Source of the DNA: Butyrivibrio sp. LB2008
Lineage (GTDB): Bacteria > Bacillota > Clostridia > Lachnospirales > Lachnospiraceae
DNA length: 64,000 bases
Assembly: GCF_000621565.1 (NCBI RefSeq)
Contig: NZ_KK211308.1
Location: 62,001 to 126,000 of the forward strand
Reading direction: 5' to 3'
The position numbers and the translations under genes were made by a program. The notes below the pieces were generated by a model. The model was not told where the DNA came from. It saw nothing but the letters and a program-made list of their open reading frames with translations, and did no database searches. The stretch's first letter is position 1; each line of letters starts with the position of its first letter. Below, in pieces: positions 8,823 through 17,214 of the stretch.

Positions 8823-9416
8823 TTATGTTAATTCATCTAAAGTATTGCCGTAAGACGAAAGAAACTCATTTACAAAATCAAGTACCTCGGGGCATTCCAT
8901 ATACAAGCTCCTTACTGCCTTCTCAGTACTCTCTTTGGCCGTTCTGAACTCATTGTTTCCGGCACTCGTCTCTGCCATACACTTAATAAGTGCCGAAAGT
9001 TTATCGGCAGCTTTAACTAGTTTTCTCATATAGCGCTCATCTTCACTGTCTTCAGCCTTAAACACCTCTTCAAAAGCAGGTCTGAGGTCATCGGGAAGTT
9101 TCTCAAGCAGCTTATCGTCTGCAATTGCCTCCACCTGCTTATATGCTTCTTTTAATTCCTTATTGTAATATTTTACGGGAGTCGGCATATCTCCTGTGAT
9201 AATCTCGGACGCATCGTGATAAAGCCCCACAAGAGCAGCTTTATTGGCATCAAGATGTCTTCCGTATCTTGTATTACCTATAACACAAAGAGCATGGGCT
9301 ATCATGGCAACTTCCATGCAGTGTTCACACAGATTCTCCTGCCTTGTATTTCTCATAAGTGCCCATCTGTCGATGTATTTCATTCTTGAAATAAGTGCAA
9401 AAAAATTATAATTCAT
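8823..9416 (-). CDS. YfbR-type HD-domain 5'-deoxynucleotidase
   Basis: It closely follows the Escherichia coli YfbR layout, which dephosphorylates deoxynucleoside 5'-monophosphates: FFALISRMKYIDRWALMRNTR, ENLCEHCMEVAMIAHAL, then the HD pair in GLYHDASEIITGDMPTPVKY and the NNEFRTAKE segment. About 197 residues, as in the family, soluble and cytoplasmic. I place the start at 9416 (MNYNFFAL), matching the family N-terminus; the ribosome site there (GGGGGT) is modest. It probably works in nucleotide-pool balance and DNA-precursor salvage. Confidence 0.88.
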   Translation of the reverse strand: MNYNFFALISRMKYIDRWALMRNTRQENLCEHCMEVAMIAHALCVIGNTRYGRHLDANKAALVGLYHDASEIITGDMPTPVKYYNKELKEAYKQVEAIADDKLLEKLPDDLRPAFEEVFKAEDSEDERYMRKLVKAADKLSALIKCMAETSAGNNEFRTAKESTEKAVRSLYMECPEVLDFVNEFLSSYGNTLDELT

Positions 9417-9451
9417 CGTTTGACCCCCAATATACATCTAAGTTTTTATAA

Positions 9452-9489
9452 CAATCCGGGTGCCAAAAAAACATTTGACACCCGGATGA
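9452..9489 (-). terminator. Hairpin after the lipoprotein gene
   Basis: ATCCGGGTG (9454-9462) pairs with CACCCGGAT (9479-9487) across a 16-base loop, just downstream of the lipoprotein stop. The T content after the stem on the minus strand is only moderate, so terminator function is likely but not certain. Confidence 0.55.
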
Positions 9490-9494
9490 TAATC

Positions 9495-10241
9495 TTAATT
9501 CGTAGTAATTTCTATCTTGACCGTTCCATGCTGTGCATCAAAGAGCATCTTAGCCTTTTCCTTGTCAGATTCGCTTTTTGCTGCCGGCATATATGATATC
9601 TCAAGTCTTGAATCGCCGTCAAAATTAGGGAAAGCATCAAGAGTTGCGATACACTCGTCCGTATACCACATAAACGCAGTATTATCATCAGTCTTAACGT
9701 CAGGTTCTCCGTAATAATTTATAAATAATTCCTTGTATTTCGCAAGTCTGTCTGCCCCGTTATCATCATGTAAAGTAACATACATAAGTCCTCCATCATC
9801 CGAGTAAAAGAGATTAACCATAGAAAAATCTTCTTCTCCCTTGCAATCCGAGTAAACAAGCATATCGCCGTTTGATTGGCTAAGAACGCTACTCATGTTA
9901 GATTTCTCACCATCTGTAAATCCAAGATCTTTTACAGAAATATTTTTTGAAGTATTCCAATTTGCGTCAATAAACAAAAAGGGATAATCGGAATTAGCCT
10001 TCTCAGGTCTTTCTGCTTTGATTTCCTCTACAGATGCTTCAGCAACCGATTCGTCCACTGATACTTCAACAGGTGCTTCAACCACTACTTCACTTGAAGC
10101 CTCAATTGCAGCCTCTACTGTGTTATCAATTGATATCTCCTGTGAGCTCCCGTTTCCCGCAAGCTCCTTTGATGCACCGGGTGTGCATCCTGTCAAAACT
10201 GCAGCAAAAAGAACAGCCGCAATCAACTCTTTCCTTTTCAT
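9495..10241 (-). CDS. Putative lipoprotein, function unknown
   Basis: A 248-residue protein with a classical lipoprotein signal peptide (charged MKRKE, hydrophobic stretch, lipobox LTGC with Cys19). A low-complexity Glu/Val/Ser-rich linker (residues about 40-80) leads to a folded domain of about 170 residues that I do not recognise; it has a phrase resembling tracking or adenylation-type small domains (KYKELFINYYGEP) but no motif that fixes a function. The mature protein should be anchored on the outer face of the membrane. The ribosome site AAGGAG is strong. It follows hemW by about 50 bases. Confidence 0.75.
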   Translation of the reverse strand: MKRKELIAAVLFAAVLTGCTPGASKELAGNGSSQEISIDNTVEAAIEASSEVVVEAPVEVSVDESVAEASVEEIKAERPEKANSDYPFLFIDANWNTSKNISVKDLGFTDGEKSNMSSVLSQSNGDMLVYSDCKGEEDFSMVNLFYSDDGGLMYVTLHDDNGADRLAKYKELFINYYGEPDVKTDDNTAFMWYTDECIATLDAFPNFDGDSRLEISYMPAAKSESDKEKAKMLFDAQHGTVKIEITTN

Positions 10242-10273
10242 AATGTTCTCCTTTTATAACTTTCTTAATGTTT

Positions 10274-10301
10274 TTATTCAATAGGAATTTCTATTGAATA
10301 A
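10274..10301. repeat. Palindrome overlapping the hemW stop codon
   Basis: TTATTCAATAG and CTATTGAATAA form an 11-base inverted repeat around GAATTT. The hemW stop codon TAG and the last codons lie inside the right arm. The centre ATAGGAATTT matches the cores of the palindromes at 6353-6401 and 27199-27237. Confidence 0.65.
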
Positions 10302-11448
10302 TAAAATCCGCCATCACCGTATTGCTCACATCCAGCCCTTTGGTTGTAAGGCAAAGATGCTCATGGCCTGTTTTTTCTTCTACAAAACGTCGCAGTAATC
10401 CCCATTCTGCGTACTTACAAATTACTTCAGAATAAACTTCTTCTATTTTTTTACCAAAAAGAGTTTCAAATTCGACAAGGTCAACGCCTGTCGTAAGGCG
10501 AAGTCCCAAGAACATAAACTCTTCCATACGATCTTCAAGTGTCAGTTTCTCAACATTCTCTCTTACTCCGGCATAAGAACCTTTTGCCAAAAAGCAAGAT
10601 ATGTAATCATCTGTATTTCTCTTGTTGGTCCACCTTACATCATCCACCATTGAGGCCGCTCCAAGTCCCAATCCTAGGTAATTTCCTCTTTTCCAATAGA
10701 CTTTGTTGTGCTCACACTCAAATCCGTCCCTGGCATAATTAGATATCTCATACCTGTGATATCCAAAGTCCTGCAAAATCTCAGCCGTTTTGTGGTACAT
10801 TTCCCTGTCCTCTTCCTCACCCGGAAGATCCAGGTCCATGTCATAAAAAGGTGTTCCCTCCTCCACAATAAGGCTGTAAGCCGATATATGCTCCGGTTCA
10901 AGCGAAACTGCTTTCTTGACGGTACTTAAATACGACTTAAGGCTCTGCCCGGGAAGCGCGCTCATGATATCAAGATTTATATTGGTAAAACCTGCATTTC
11001 TCGCATCTTCGTAGGTCTTTTGCGCCGTCGCGCAGTCATGTATCCTGCCGATTCTTTTAAGCTCATCGTCGTTAAAAGACTGCACGCCCATGCTGAGCCT
11101 GTTGAAACCAGCTTCTTTATATCTTTTCATCTTGTCAAAAGAAGCTGTTCCCGGGTTTAGTTCAATACTTATCTCCGCGTCACCGGCAAGATTGTAATTA
11201 TCTCTTATATCCGATAAAATGCCGCAGATATAGTTCTCATTTGGAAAAGAAGGTGTCCCTCCACCGAAGAACACCGTTTTAACCATGCTGTCACTATAAT
11301 CTTCTGCGCTTCTTATGATTTCCTGCGAAAGTGCTTCAAAATATGCCTTCATGACATCTTCATTTGCACTGAATGACAAAAAGTCACAGTACAGGCACTT
11401 CCGCACACAAAAAGGTATATGTACGTATAAAGAAAGATCTTTATTCAT
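10291..11448 (-). CDS. hemW: HemW, radical SAM heme chaperone
   Basis: A 385-residue radical SAM protein with the cluster motif CVRKCLYC (Cys14, Cys18, Cys21), FFGGGTPS, the ELNP and GVQSF motifs, and a C-terminal HemW domain (ASMVDDVRWTN, FLGLRLTTGVD). HemW is related to coproporphyrinogen dehydrogenase HemN but lacks its extra N-terminal residues and is thought to deliver heme. It starts with AAGGCGG five bases before the ATG, and lies 13 bases after lepA, so the two form an operon, a frequent arrangement in Firmicutes. Confidence 0.93.
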   Translation of the reverse strand: MNKDLSLYVHIPFCVRKCLYCDFLSFSANEDVMKAYFEALSQEIIRSAEDYSDSMVKTVFFGGGTPSFPNENYICGILSDIRDNYNLAGDAEISIELNPGTASFDKMKRYKEAGFNRLSMGVQSFNDDELKRIGRIHDCATAQKTYEDARNAGFTNINLDIMSALPGQSLKSYLSTVKKAVSLEPEHISAYSLIVEEGTPFYDMDLDLPGEEEDREMYHKTAEILQDFGYHRYEISNYARDGFECEHNKVYWKRGNYLGLGLGAASMVDDVRWTNKRNTDDYISCFLAKGSYAGVRENVEKLTLEDRMEEFMFLGLRLTTGVDLVEFETLFGKKIEEVYSEVICKYAEWGLLRRFVEEKTGHEHLCLTTKGLDVSNTVMADFIIQ

Positions 11449-11461
11449 CTATACCGCCTTA

Positions 11462-13291
11462 TCAGTCTGTGCTGTCAAGTTTAAGCACACTGAGGAATGC
11501 TGCCTGCGGAACTTCAACGTTACCGATCTGACGCATTTTCTTTTTACCCTCTTTCTGTTTCTCAAGAAGTTTCTTCTTACGGGATATATCACCACCGTAG
11601 CACTTTGCAAGGACATCTTTTCTGTAAGCTTTTACCGTCTCTCTTGCGATAATCTTACCGCCAACGGCTGCCTGAATAGGCACTTCGAAAAGGTGTCTCG
11701 GAATCTCTTCCTTGAGCTTCTCACACATCTTGCGTCCGCGCTCGTAAGCACCGTCTTTGTGTACGATAAATGAGAGAGCATCGACCTCTTCTCTGTTGAT
11801 GAGAATATCAAGCTTAACAAGATCGGATCTCTCATATCCCTTGAGCTCATAGTCAAACGAAGCATAACCTCTTGATCTTGACTTAAGTGCATCAAAGAAA
11901 TCATAGATTATCTCATTGAGTGGAAGCTCATATTTGAGTATTGCTCTTGTCTGCTCGATATAATCGGTACTTATGTATTTGCCTCGTCTCTCCTGACAAA
12001 GCTGCATGATAGCACCGACATAATCGGTAGTCACCATGATCTCGCCGTTAACCATAGGTTCTTCCATATATTCGATCTCTGTAGGATCGGGAAGGTTGGA
12101 AGGATTGGTAAGATCAAAGACTGTTCCGTCATTCTTATGTACCTTATAAACAACGCCGGGAGCTGTTGTCACAAGGTTAAGGTCATACTCTCTCTCAAGT
12201 CTCTCCTGAATAACTTCAAGGTGCAAAAGTCCCAAAAATCCCGCTCTGAATCCAAATCCGAGAGCTTGTGATGTCTCGGGCTCATAGAAAAGCGATGCAT
12301 CGTTGAGCTGCAATTTTTCCAGAGCGTCTCTAAGGTCTGAGTAGTGCGCTGAATCTGCGGGGTAAAGTCCGCAATAAACCATAGGCATAACCTTCTTGTA
12401 TCCGGGAAGTGCCTCTGCGCAAGGTTTTGTAGAATCAGTTACTGTATCGCCGACTCTTGTATCCTGAATATTCTTAATGGATGCCGTGAAATATCCGACA
12501 TCGCCCGCTGTAAGTTCGTCGTTCGGAATAAATCTTCCGGGTCCGAAATAGCCCACCTCAACGACATCAGATTCTGCACCTGTAGCCATAAAGCGAACTT
12601 TCATCCCCTTCTTGAGAACACCGTCTCTTACTCTTACAAATACAATAACTCCTCTGTAAGAATCATAGATGCTGTCAAATATCAAAGCTGTAAGAGGTTT
12701 GTCTGCGTCTCCCGTAGGAGCTGGGATCTTATTTACTACCGCCTCAAGAACTTCCTCAATTCCTATTCCGTTCTTCGCGGAAATAAGAGGTGCGTCCTGA
12801 GCTTCTATGCCTATAACATCCTCTATCTCGTCCTTTACTTCCTGCGGCTGTGCGCTGGGAAGATCTATCTTATTGATAACCGGAAAAACATCGAGATCAT
12901 GATCAAGTGCCATATACACATTTGCAAGAGTCTGCGCCTCAACACCCTGTGTGGCGTCTACTACAAGAATAGCTCCGTCACATGCGGCAAGGCTTCGCGA
13001 AACCTCGTATCCAAAGTCAACATGACCGGGAGTATCTATCATATTGAAAGTATACTCCTCTCCGTCCTTGGCCTTATAGATCATTCTGACAGCCTGTGAC
13101 TTTATGGTAATTCCTCTTTCTCTCTCAATATCCATATTGTCGAGAACCTGATTCTGCATCTCTCTGCTTGTGAGAACACCCGTCTTCTCAATCATCCTGT
13201 CTGCAAGAGTAGATTTACCATGATCGATATGTGCAACTATACAAAAATTTCTTATTTTACTCTGGTCCACAAAACTACCTCTATTCATCAT
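11462..13291 (-). CDS. lepA: Elongation factor 4 (LepA) GTPase
   Basis: Translational GTPase that back-translocates ribosomes. It has the G1 motif AHIDHGKS, switch [18 protein letters not shown] (G4), the EF-G-like domains and the LepA-specific C-terminus ending in basic [19 protein letters not shown]. Length 609 residues agrees with the family. The start is given at the first of two adjacent ATG codons (13291); an in-frame GTG (VDQSKIRNF) preceded by AGAGGT is a credible alternative. It is divergent from rpsT and runs into hemW. Confidence 0.95.
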   Translation of the reverse strand: MMNRGSFVDQSKIRNFCIVAHIDHGKSTLADRMIEKTGVLTSREMQNQVLDNMDIERERGITIKSQAVRMIYKAKDGEEYTFNMIDTPGHVDFGYEVSRSLAACDGAILVVDATQGVEAQTLANVYMALDHDLDVFPVINKIDLPSAQPQEVKDEIEDVIGIEAQDAPLISAKNGIGIEEVLEAVVNKIPAPTGDADKPLTALIFDSIYDSYRGVIVFVRVRDGVLKKGMKVRFMATGAESDVVEVGYFGPGRFIPNDELTAGDVGYFTASIKNIQDTRVGDTVTDSTKPCAEALPGYKKVMPMVYCGLYPADSAHYSDLRDALEKLQLNDASLFYEPETSQALGFGFRAGFLGLLHLEVIQERLEREYDLNLVTTAPGVVYKVHKNDGTVFDLTNPSNLPDPTEIEYMEEPMVNGEIMVTTDYVGAIMQLCQERRGKYISTDYIEQTRAILKYELPLNEIIYDFFDALKSRSRGYASFDYELKGYERSDLVKLDILINREEVDALSFIVHKDGAYERGRKMCEKLKEEIPRHLFEVPIQAAVGGKIIARETVKAYRKDVLAKCYGGDISRKKKLLEKQKEGKKKMRQIGNVEVPQAAFLSVLKLDSTD

Positions 13292-13341
13292 CTAATTTCC
13301 ATACATCACCATATGATACCATGATAAAAGCCAAAAATCTA

Positions 13342-13370
13342 TTGACAGTTTCTTGAAATTCATCTAATAT
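13342..13370 (+). promoter_or_regulatory. Promoter of rpsT
   Basis: A consensus TTGACA and TAATAT with a 17-base spacer, leaving an untranslated leader of about 85 bases before rpsT. Confidence 0.8.
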
Positions 13371-13460
13371 ATTTACCGTATGTAGCATTAACTGTCCGTG
13401 TCCGGCTTAATGCGCACACGAACTTACAAATAATAATCATATTATTTTTCGGAGGTAACT

Positions 13461-13724
13461 ATGGCAAATATTAAATCCGCCAAGAAAAGAGTTTTAGTTA
13501 ATAAGAAAAAAGCAGAAAGAAATCAGATGATCAAGTCAGCAGTTAAGACTGAGATCAAGAAAGTTAGAACTGCTATCGAGGCAGGTAACAAGGATGAGGC
13601 TGCTAAGGCTCTTCTCGCTGCTACATCTGCAATCGATAAGGCTGAGTCAAAGGGCGTTTTCAAGAAGAACACAGCTTCAAGAAAAGTTTCTCGTCTTGCT
13701 CAGGCCGTAAACAAAATGGCTTAA
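13461..13724 (+). CDS. rpsT: Ribosomal protein S20
   Basis: An 87-residue, Lys/Ala-rich protein with the S20 start MANIKSAKKRV and end KVSRLAQAVNKMA. It binds 16S rRNA in the 30S body. GGAGGT lies six bases before the ATG, a strong promoter lies at 13342-13370 and a strong terminator follows, so it is a single-gene transcript. Confidence 0.97.
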   Translation: MANIKSAKKRVLVNKKKAERNQMIKSAVKTEIKKVRTAIEAGNKDEAAKALLAATSAIDKAESKGVFKKNTASRKVSRLAQAVNKMA

Positions 13725-13749
13725 TAAATTTTAAATGTGTATATAATAA

Positions 13750-13783
13750 AACCTCATGTCTTCTCACCGACATGAGGTTTTTT
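13750..13783 (+). terminator. Terminator of rpsT
   Basis: AACCTCATGTC pairs perfectly with GACATGAGGTT around an eight-base loop and is followed by a T-run. It separates rpsT from the convergent membrane-protein gene. Confidence 0.92.
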
Positions 13784-13810
13784 ATTTATTTGATAGGAAA
13801 TCAAATAAAT
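13784..13810. repeat. Palindrome behind the rpsT terminator
   Basis: ATTTATTTGAT and ATCAAATAAAT form an 11-base inverted repeat around AGGAA. It is another member of the ATAGGAA-core group, placed directly after a terminator as at 6353-6401. Confidence 0.6.
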
Positions 13811-13849
13811 AACTCTTTGTTCATCTTTGTTCATCTTTTTCAATCTTTA

Positions 13850-14761
13850 TTATTTCTTACGTATGCTTGAAACTTTCTCTTTTATTTCTTCCAGACTGAT
13901 CTTGAACTTCTCAGATACCATGCTGGGATTTCCCATGATAGTTCTTTCTCTGTACCACTCAAAAAATCCCTTTATAGGCTCCGGTGTAAGTTTAGACATA
14001 AGAATGCGATACTTTGCATAAAGTTCAGATATTTCATCCTTCACATCACTTACATATCCTGAAGGATTTACATTTATCTTCTCTCTTATCTTTTTGAATG
14101 AACTCTCAAGTGTTGCACTGAGCGCATCCACTCTTGTTTCTATTCCGCCTTTAACATTCTCACTCTTAGACGTAACAAGCGCATCCAGTCTCTTCTGCAT
14201 CTTTCTCATCTCGTCCTTGGCTTTCTCCATATAGATGAGAACATCTCTAAGATCGAGAGCCGTTTTAAATGCGATCATAAAATCACCGCCTATGCAGAAA
14301 GTGATCACAAGAGTAATAATAGAAAGCGCATGGTAAGGAATAGAGCAAACAATATACTCTATGGGAATCTGCAAAAAATGAGAAAACAGGACCGTCAAGA
14401 CTCCCCAAAAAAGTGTGGATTCAAGACAGATATGCCCTTTAAAATTCAGCGGCTTATGGGAATAATCCCAATATCTCACCTTAAACAACGCTTCCATGGT
14501 AACTCCGGTAATATACTCAAGAAGCGTCGCGCCTATACACCCGGCCAGATATACCAAAAGTATATTGCCGTAAAAAGGCTTTGACACCACCAGCATCATT
14601 ACTCCGCCGCATCCGTATAATGGCAAAAAGGGGCCTCTCATAAAGCCCCTGTTAACCGGTTTTTTCTCTAAAATTGAAACATATGCAGATTCGAAACACC
14701 ATCCAAAAAAGCTGTAAAAATAAAACAGAAATAACCACTGTATAGGAAGATATTCGAACAT
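13850..14761 (-). CDS. CmpB-type integral membrane protein with helical tail
   Basis: The first 155 residues match the family annotated as putative ABC transporter permease CmpB (PF06541): WLFLFYFYSFFGWCFES, NRGFMRGPFLPLYG, GATLLEYITG and the RYWDYS motif, with about five membrane helices. The remaining 150 residues are soluble and rich in Lys/Glu, predicted helical or coiled coil, larger than in short family members. The biochemical role of the family is not established. AGGAGT precedes the ATG, and the 30-base gap after the GTPase gene suggests one operon with the metal-type GTPases upstream. It converges with rpsT. Confidence 0.8.
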   Translation of the reverse strand: MFEYLPIQWLFLFYFYSFFGWCFESAYVSILEKKPVNRGFMRGPFLPLYGCGGVMMLVVSKPFYGNILLVYLAGCIGATLLEYITGVTMEALFKVRYWDYSHKPLNFKGHICLESTLFWGVLTVLFSHFLQIPIEYIVCSIPYHALSIITLVITFCIGGDFMIAFKTALDLRDVLIYMEKAKDEMRKMQKRLDALVTSKSENVKGGIETRVDALSATLESSFKKIREKINVNPSGYVSDVKDEISELYAKYRILMSKLTPEPIKGFFEWYRERTIMGNPSMVSEKFKISLEEIKEKVSSIRKK

Positions 14762-14791
14762 TATAAACTCCTGATAATAACAAAAAATGAT

Positions 14792-15733
14792 TTATTGCTG
14801 AGGATTGGAGAAATCAATCACAGGATATTCCGGAGCGTCGGTCTTTTCTATTGAAATAGCTTCAAGAACCGGTCCTTCTCCATTGTACTCAGGCACAAAT
14901 TTTCTGGTAACCTTTGCAGTCACAAGTATCCATTCCTTCTCTGTAAGAGAATCCACCTTGTCATATTCGCAGGCAAATCCAAGGAACTGCATATCCTCGG
15001 CACAGCAAGTCATCGCCATCCTTCCGGGAACAAATCTGTTCTTCGGAAAATCCGGCGGAATAAGCACCATAGCTTTGAACTTTATATTTTTACCTTCATA
15101 CCTGTCAACATGCTCAAGCGCATCAAGGTAGAACATGCCATACCCGAAATTATTAAGCTCAATGGGATCGGCATTAAGATCAAACGGAAGATCCTCATCA
15201 AGTGTAACATCCACCTCGCCGTTCATATCTTCAAAGATAATATCAGCCATCTGATTTATTGCTTTGACATTTCTCTTAAATGAAGCGAGATCTTCTATTC
15301 CGTCGCATCTGTTAAACAGGATAAGATCTGATCCGCGCAGCTGCTCTGCCAAAAGAGACTTCATATTATTGAAATATAATTCAAAATTTGAAGCATCTAT
15401 AACAGTAATCTGCTGCTCACGCTTCCACATAATAGGAAGCTTCATATTCTTAAAGTTCCACATTCCGTTATATTCTATAAGAATACGTTCCGGATTGTGC
15501 TTGGCATCAAGTTTTATAAGATTGTCCGGAGTAAAGTCTTCTTCATCTTCTATCTTCTCAATAACAGTATTGGTTGATTTAAGAAGTTTCTCCTCATAAT
15601 CATTCTCGCCCTCTTCACAGACAATAAGAAGTGTCTTACCGCTTGTCCTGAAATAAGGCTGAGCTATTGTATAGCGGAAGAAATCAGTTTTTCCGCTGTC
15701 CAGAAATCCATTGATAATATATACCGGTTTCAA
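14792..15733 (-). CDS. CobW-type GTPase fused to a YcgQ-like (DUF1980) domain
   Basis: A 313-residue protein. Residues 1-190 form a P-loop GTPase of the CobW/UreG/HypB group (GFLDSGKT Walker A, VIDASNFELYF, LFNRCDG) but lack the GCxCC metal motif of standard CobW proteins. Residues about 225-305 (FVPGRMAMTCCAEDMQFLGF, WILVTAKV) resemble the C-terminal domain of YcgQ/DUF1980 permease partners, with an exposed CC pair. This suggests a membrane-transport-linked metallochaperone. The start is a TTG at 15733 because AAGGAG lies exactly seven bases upstream; an earlier in-frame TTG that overlaps the preceding stop has no such site. Confidence 0.8.
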   Translation of the reverse strand: MKPVYIINGFLDSGKTDFFRYTIAQPYFRTSGKTLLIVCEEGENDYEEKLLKSTNTVIEKIEDEEDFTPDNLIKLDAKHNPERILIEYNGMWNFKNMKLPIMWKREQQITVIDASNFELYFNNMKSLLAEQLRGSDLILFNRCDGIEDLASFKRNVKAINQMADIIFEDMNGEVDVTLDEDLPFDLNADPIELNNFGYGMFYLDALEHVDRYEGKNIKFKAMVLIPPDFPKNRFVPGRMAMTCCAEDMQFLGFACEYDKVDSLTEKEWILVTAKVTRKFVPEYNGEGPVLEAISIEKTDAPEYPVIDFSNPQQ

Positions 15734-15747
15734 TTTATTTCTCCTTA

Positions 15748-17091
15748 TCAAAGCTTACGAAAAAGCTGTTCAAGCTTATCCTCATCAAGTCCGGATCCTA
15801 TAACGCAGATCTTTCCTGTAACATCAGCAGCACCTGCTCTTACGTCAGCTTCACCGGGAACATAATCAAATTCAATCCATGTACCATCCGTTGCAGGAAC
15901 AACGCCCTTAGAACGAAGTACAATTCCGTAATCGGAGTCTTCATCAAGCTTCTCAAGCATCTCTGTAATTTCTTCAGCTGTGTACTTAACGGGAGTTTCC
16001 ATTCCCCAGCTTGTGAATACATCATGAGCCGCATGGTCATGTCCATGACCGTGACAGCAGCAGTGATCGTGTTCTTCTTCATCTTCATCGTGATGATGAT
16101 GGCAACAATGCTCATGCTCCTCTTCGTCCTCATCATGATGATAGTGGCAGCAATGTCCATGCTCCTCTTCATCTTCATCATGATGATGATGGCAGCAATG
16201 CTCGTGCTCGTCTTCATCTTCATCTTCATCGTGATGATGGTGGCAGCAATGTCCATGCTCTTCTTCATCTTCGTCATGATGATGGTGGCAGCAATGCTCA
16301 TGCTCCTCTTCATCTTCGTCATGATGATGGTGACAGCAATGCTCATGCTCCTCTTCATCTTCATCATCGTGATGAGATCTGTATACTACGGTACCATCCT
16401 CATTTACCTCTTTGTGGCTTCCATGATGATGGTGGTGATGATGCTCATGTGCTTCTTCCATTACAAGTTTAAGAAGTTCCGCCTCAAGATCACTGTTTCC
16501 TTCAAATGTATCAAGGATTTCTTTTCCTGTGATCTGATCTAGAGGAGTTGTTATAATGGTTGCTTTCTCATTATGGCTGCGAATAAGCTTAACAGCCTCC
16601 TCAATCTTCTTCTGATCTGCCTTATCCGTTCTTGAAAGAATAACTGTTCCGGCATTTTCAATCTGATTGATAAAGAACTCGCCAAAGTTCTTTATGTAAA
16701 CCTTAGCCTTGGATACATCAACAACGGTAACCGCACTGTTAAGTTCCATATTATCGTCTGTATCTGCAATGTTCTGAATTGCTCTCATTACATCTGAAAG
16801 CTTACCAACTCCCGAAGGCTCGATAAGAATTCTCTCGGGAGCATATGTGTCCATAACTTCTTTAAGAGATGTCTCAAAATCTCCTACAAGTGAGCAGCAG
16901 ATACAACCTGAATTCATCTCTGTGATCTCTATTCCTGATTCCTTCAAAAAGCCGCCATCGATACCAATTTCACCAAACTCGTTCTCAATAAGAACTACCT
17001 TGGTTCCGTTAAGCGCTTCCTTAAGAAGTTTCTTTATAAGGGTGGTCTTTCCGGCACCCAGAAAACCTGATATTATATCAATCTTTGTCAT
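15748..17091 (-). CDS. CobW-family GTPase with His/Cys/acidic repeat insertion
   Basis: A 447-residue GTPase: Walker A GFLGAGKTTL, the metal motif GCICC (NSGCICCSLVGDF), LIEPSGVGKL and LSRTDKAD, then an insertion (residues about 225-355) containing seven copies of a HCCHHHHDEDEEEH-type unit, and a C-terminal CobW domain (YGIVLRSKGVVPATDG). Family members bind zinc or cobalt and insert it into client proteins; His-rich tracts are common but this one is unusually long and cysteine-paired. The start at 17091 has GGAGT upstream. It has its own consensus promoter and heads an operon with the YcgQ-like GTPase and the CmpB-type protein. Confidence 0.93.
   Translation of the reverse strand: MTKIDIISGFLGAGKTTLIKKLLKEALNGTKVVLIENEFGEIGIDGGFLKESGIEITEMNSGCICCSLVGDFETSLKEVMDTYAPERILIEPSGVGKLSDVMRAIQNIADTDDNMELNSAVTVVDVSKAKVYIKNFGEFFINQIENAGTVILSRTDKADQKKIEEAVKLIRSHNEKATIITTPLDQITGKEILDTFEGNSDLEAELLKLVMEEAHEHHHHHHHGSHKEVNEDGTVVYRSHHDDEDEEEHEHCCHHHHDEDEEEHEHCCHHHHDEDEEEHGHCCHHHHDEDEDEDEHEHCCHHHHDEDEEEHGHCCHYHHDEDEEEHEHCCHHHHDEDEEEHDHCCCHGHGHDHAAHDVFTSWGMETPVKYTAEEITEMLEKLDEDSDYGIVLRSKGVVPATDGTWIEFDYVPGEADVRAGAADVTGKICVIGSGLDEDKLEQLFRKL
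16050..16372 (-). repeat. Tandem repeat coding His/Cys/acidic units
   Basis: Seven in-frame units of roughly 42-51 bases encode HCCHHHHDEDEEEHE-type segments inside the CobW gene. Units differ by synonymous changes and a few substitutions (HEH, HGH, HDH; one HYHH), and one unit carries two extra DE pairs, so the array has expanded and contracted by slippage or recombination. Confidence 0.9.
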
Positions 17092-17145
17092 TTGTACTCC
17101 ATTCCGCACATGTTAGTCTGTGCTACATCTACTACAACAAAGTAT

Positions 17146-17174
17146 ATTCTATTAACAGAGTATCAAAATGTCAA
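17146..17174 (-). promoter_or_regulatory. Promoter of the CobW operon
   Basis: On the minus strand TTGACA and TAGAAT are spaced by 17 bases, about 55 bases before the ATG at 17091. It sits in the 123-base gap after the coiled-coil gene, so the operon can be controlled separately. Confidence 0.75.
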
Positions 17175-17214
17175 GGAATCGCACAGCGTTGCTGATGCCT
17201 GGTGCAAACTGCCT

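Noticed and set aside
13276-13291. lepA start at the in-frame GTG (VDQSKIRNF)
   Set aside because: AGAGGT supports it, but adjacent ATG codons upstream with a GGA site are equally usable, so the longer form was kept and the alternative noted.
16024-16542. A long open frame opposite the CobW repeat, rich in Met and hydrophobic residues
   Set aside because: It is the mirror of the His/Asp/Glu repeat codons (CAT, GAT, GAA read in reverse), has no ribosome site, and the CobW frame explains the region.
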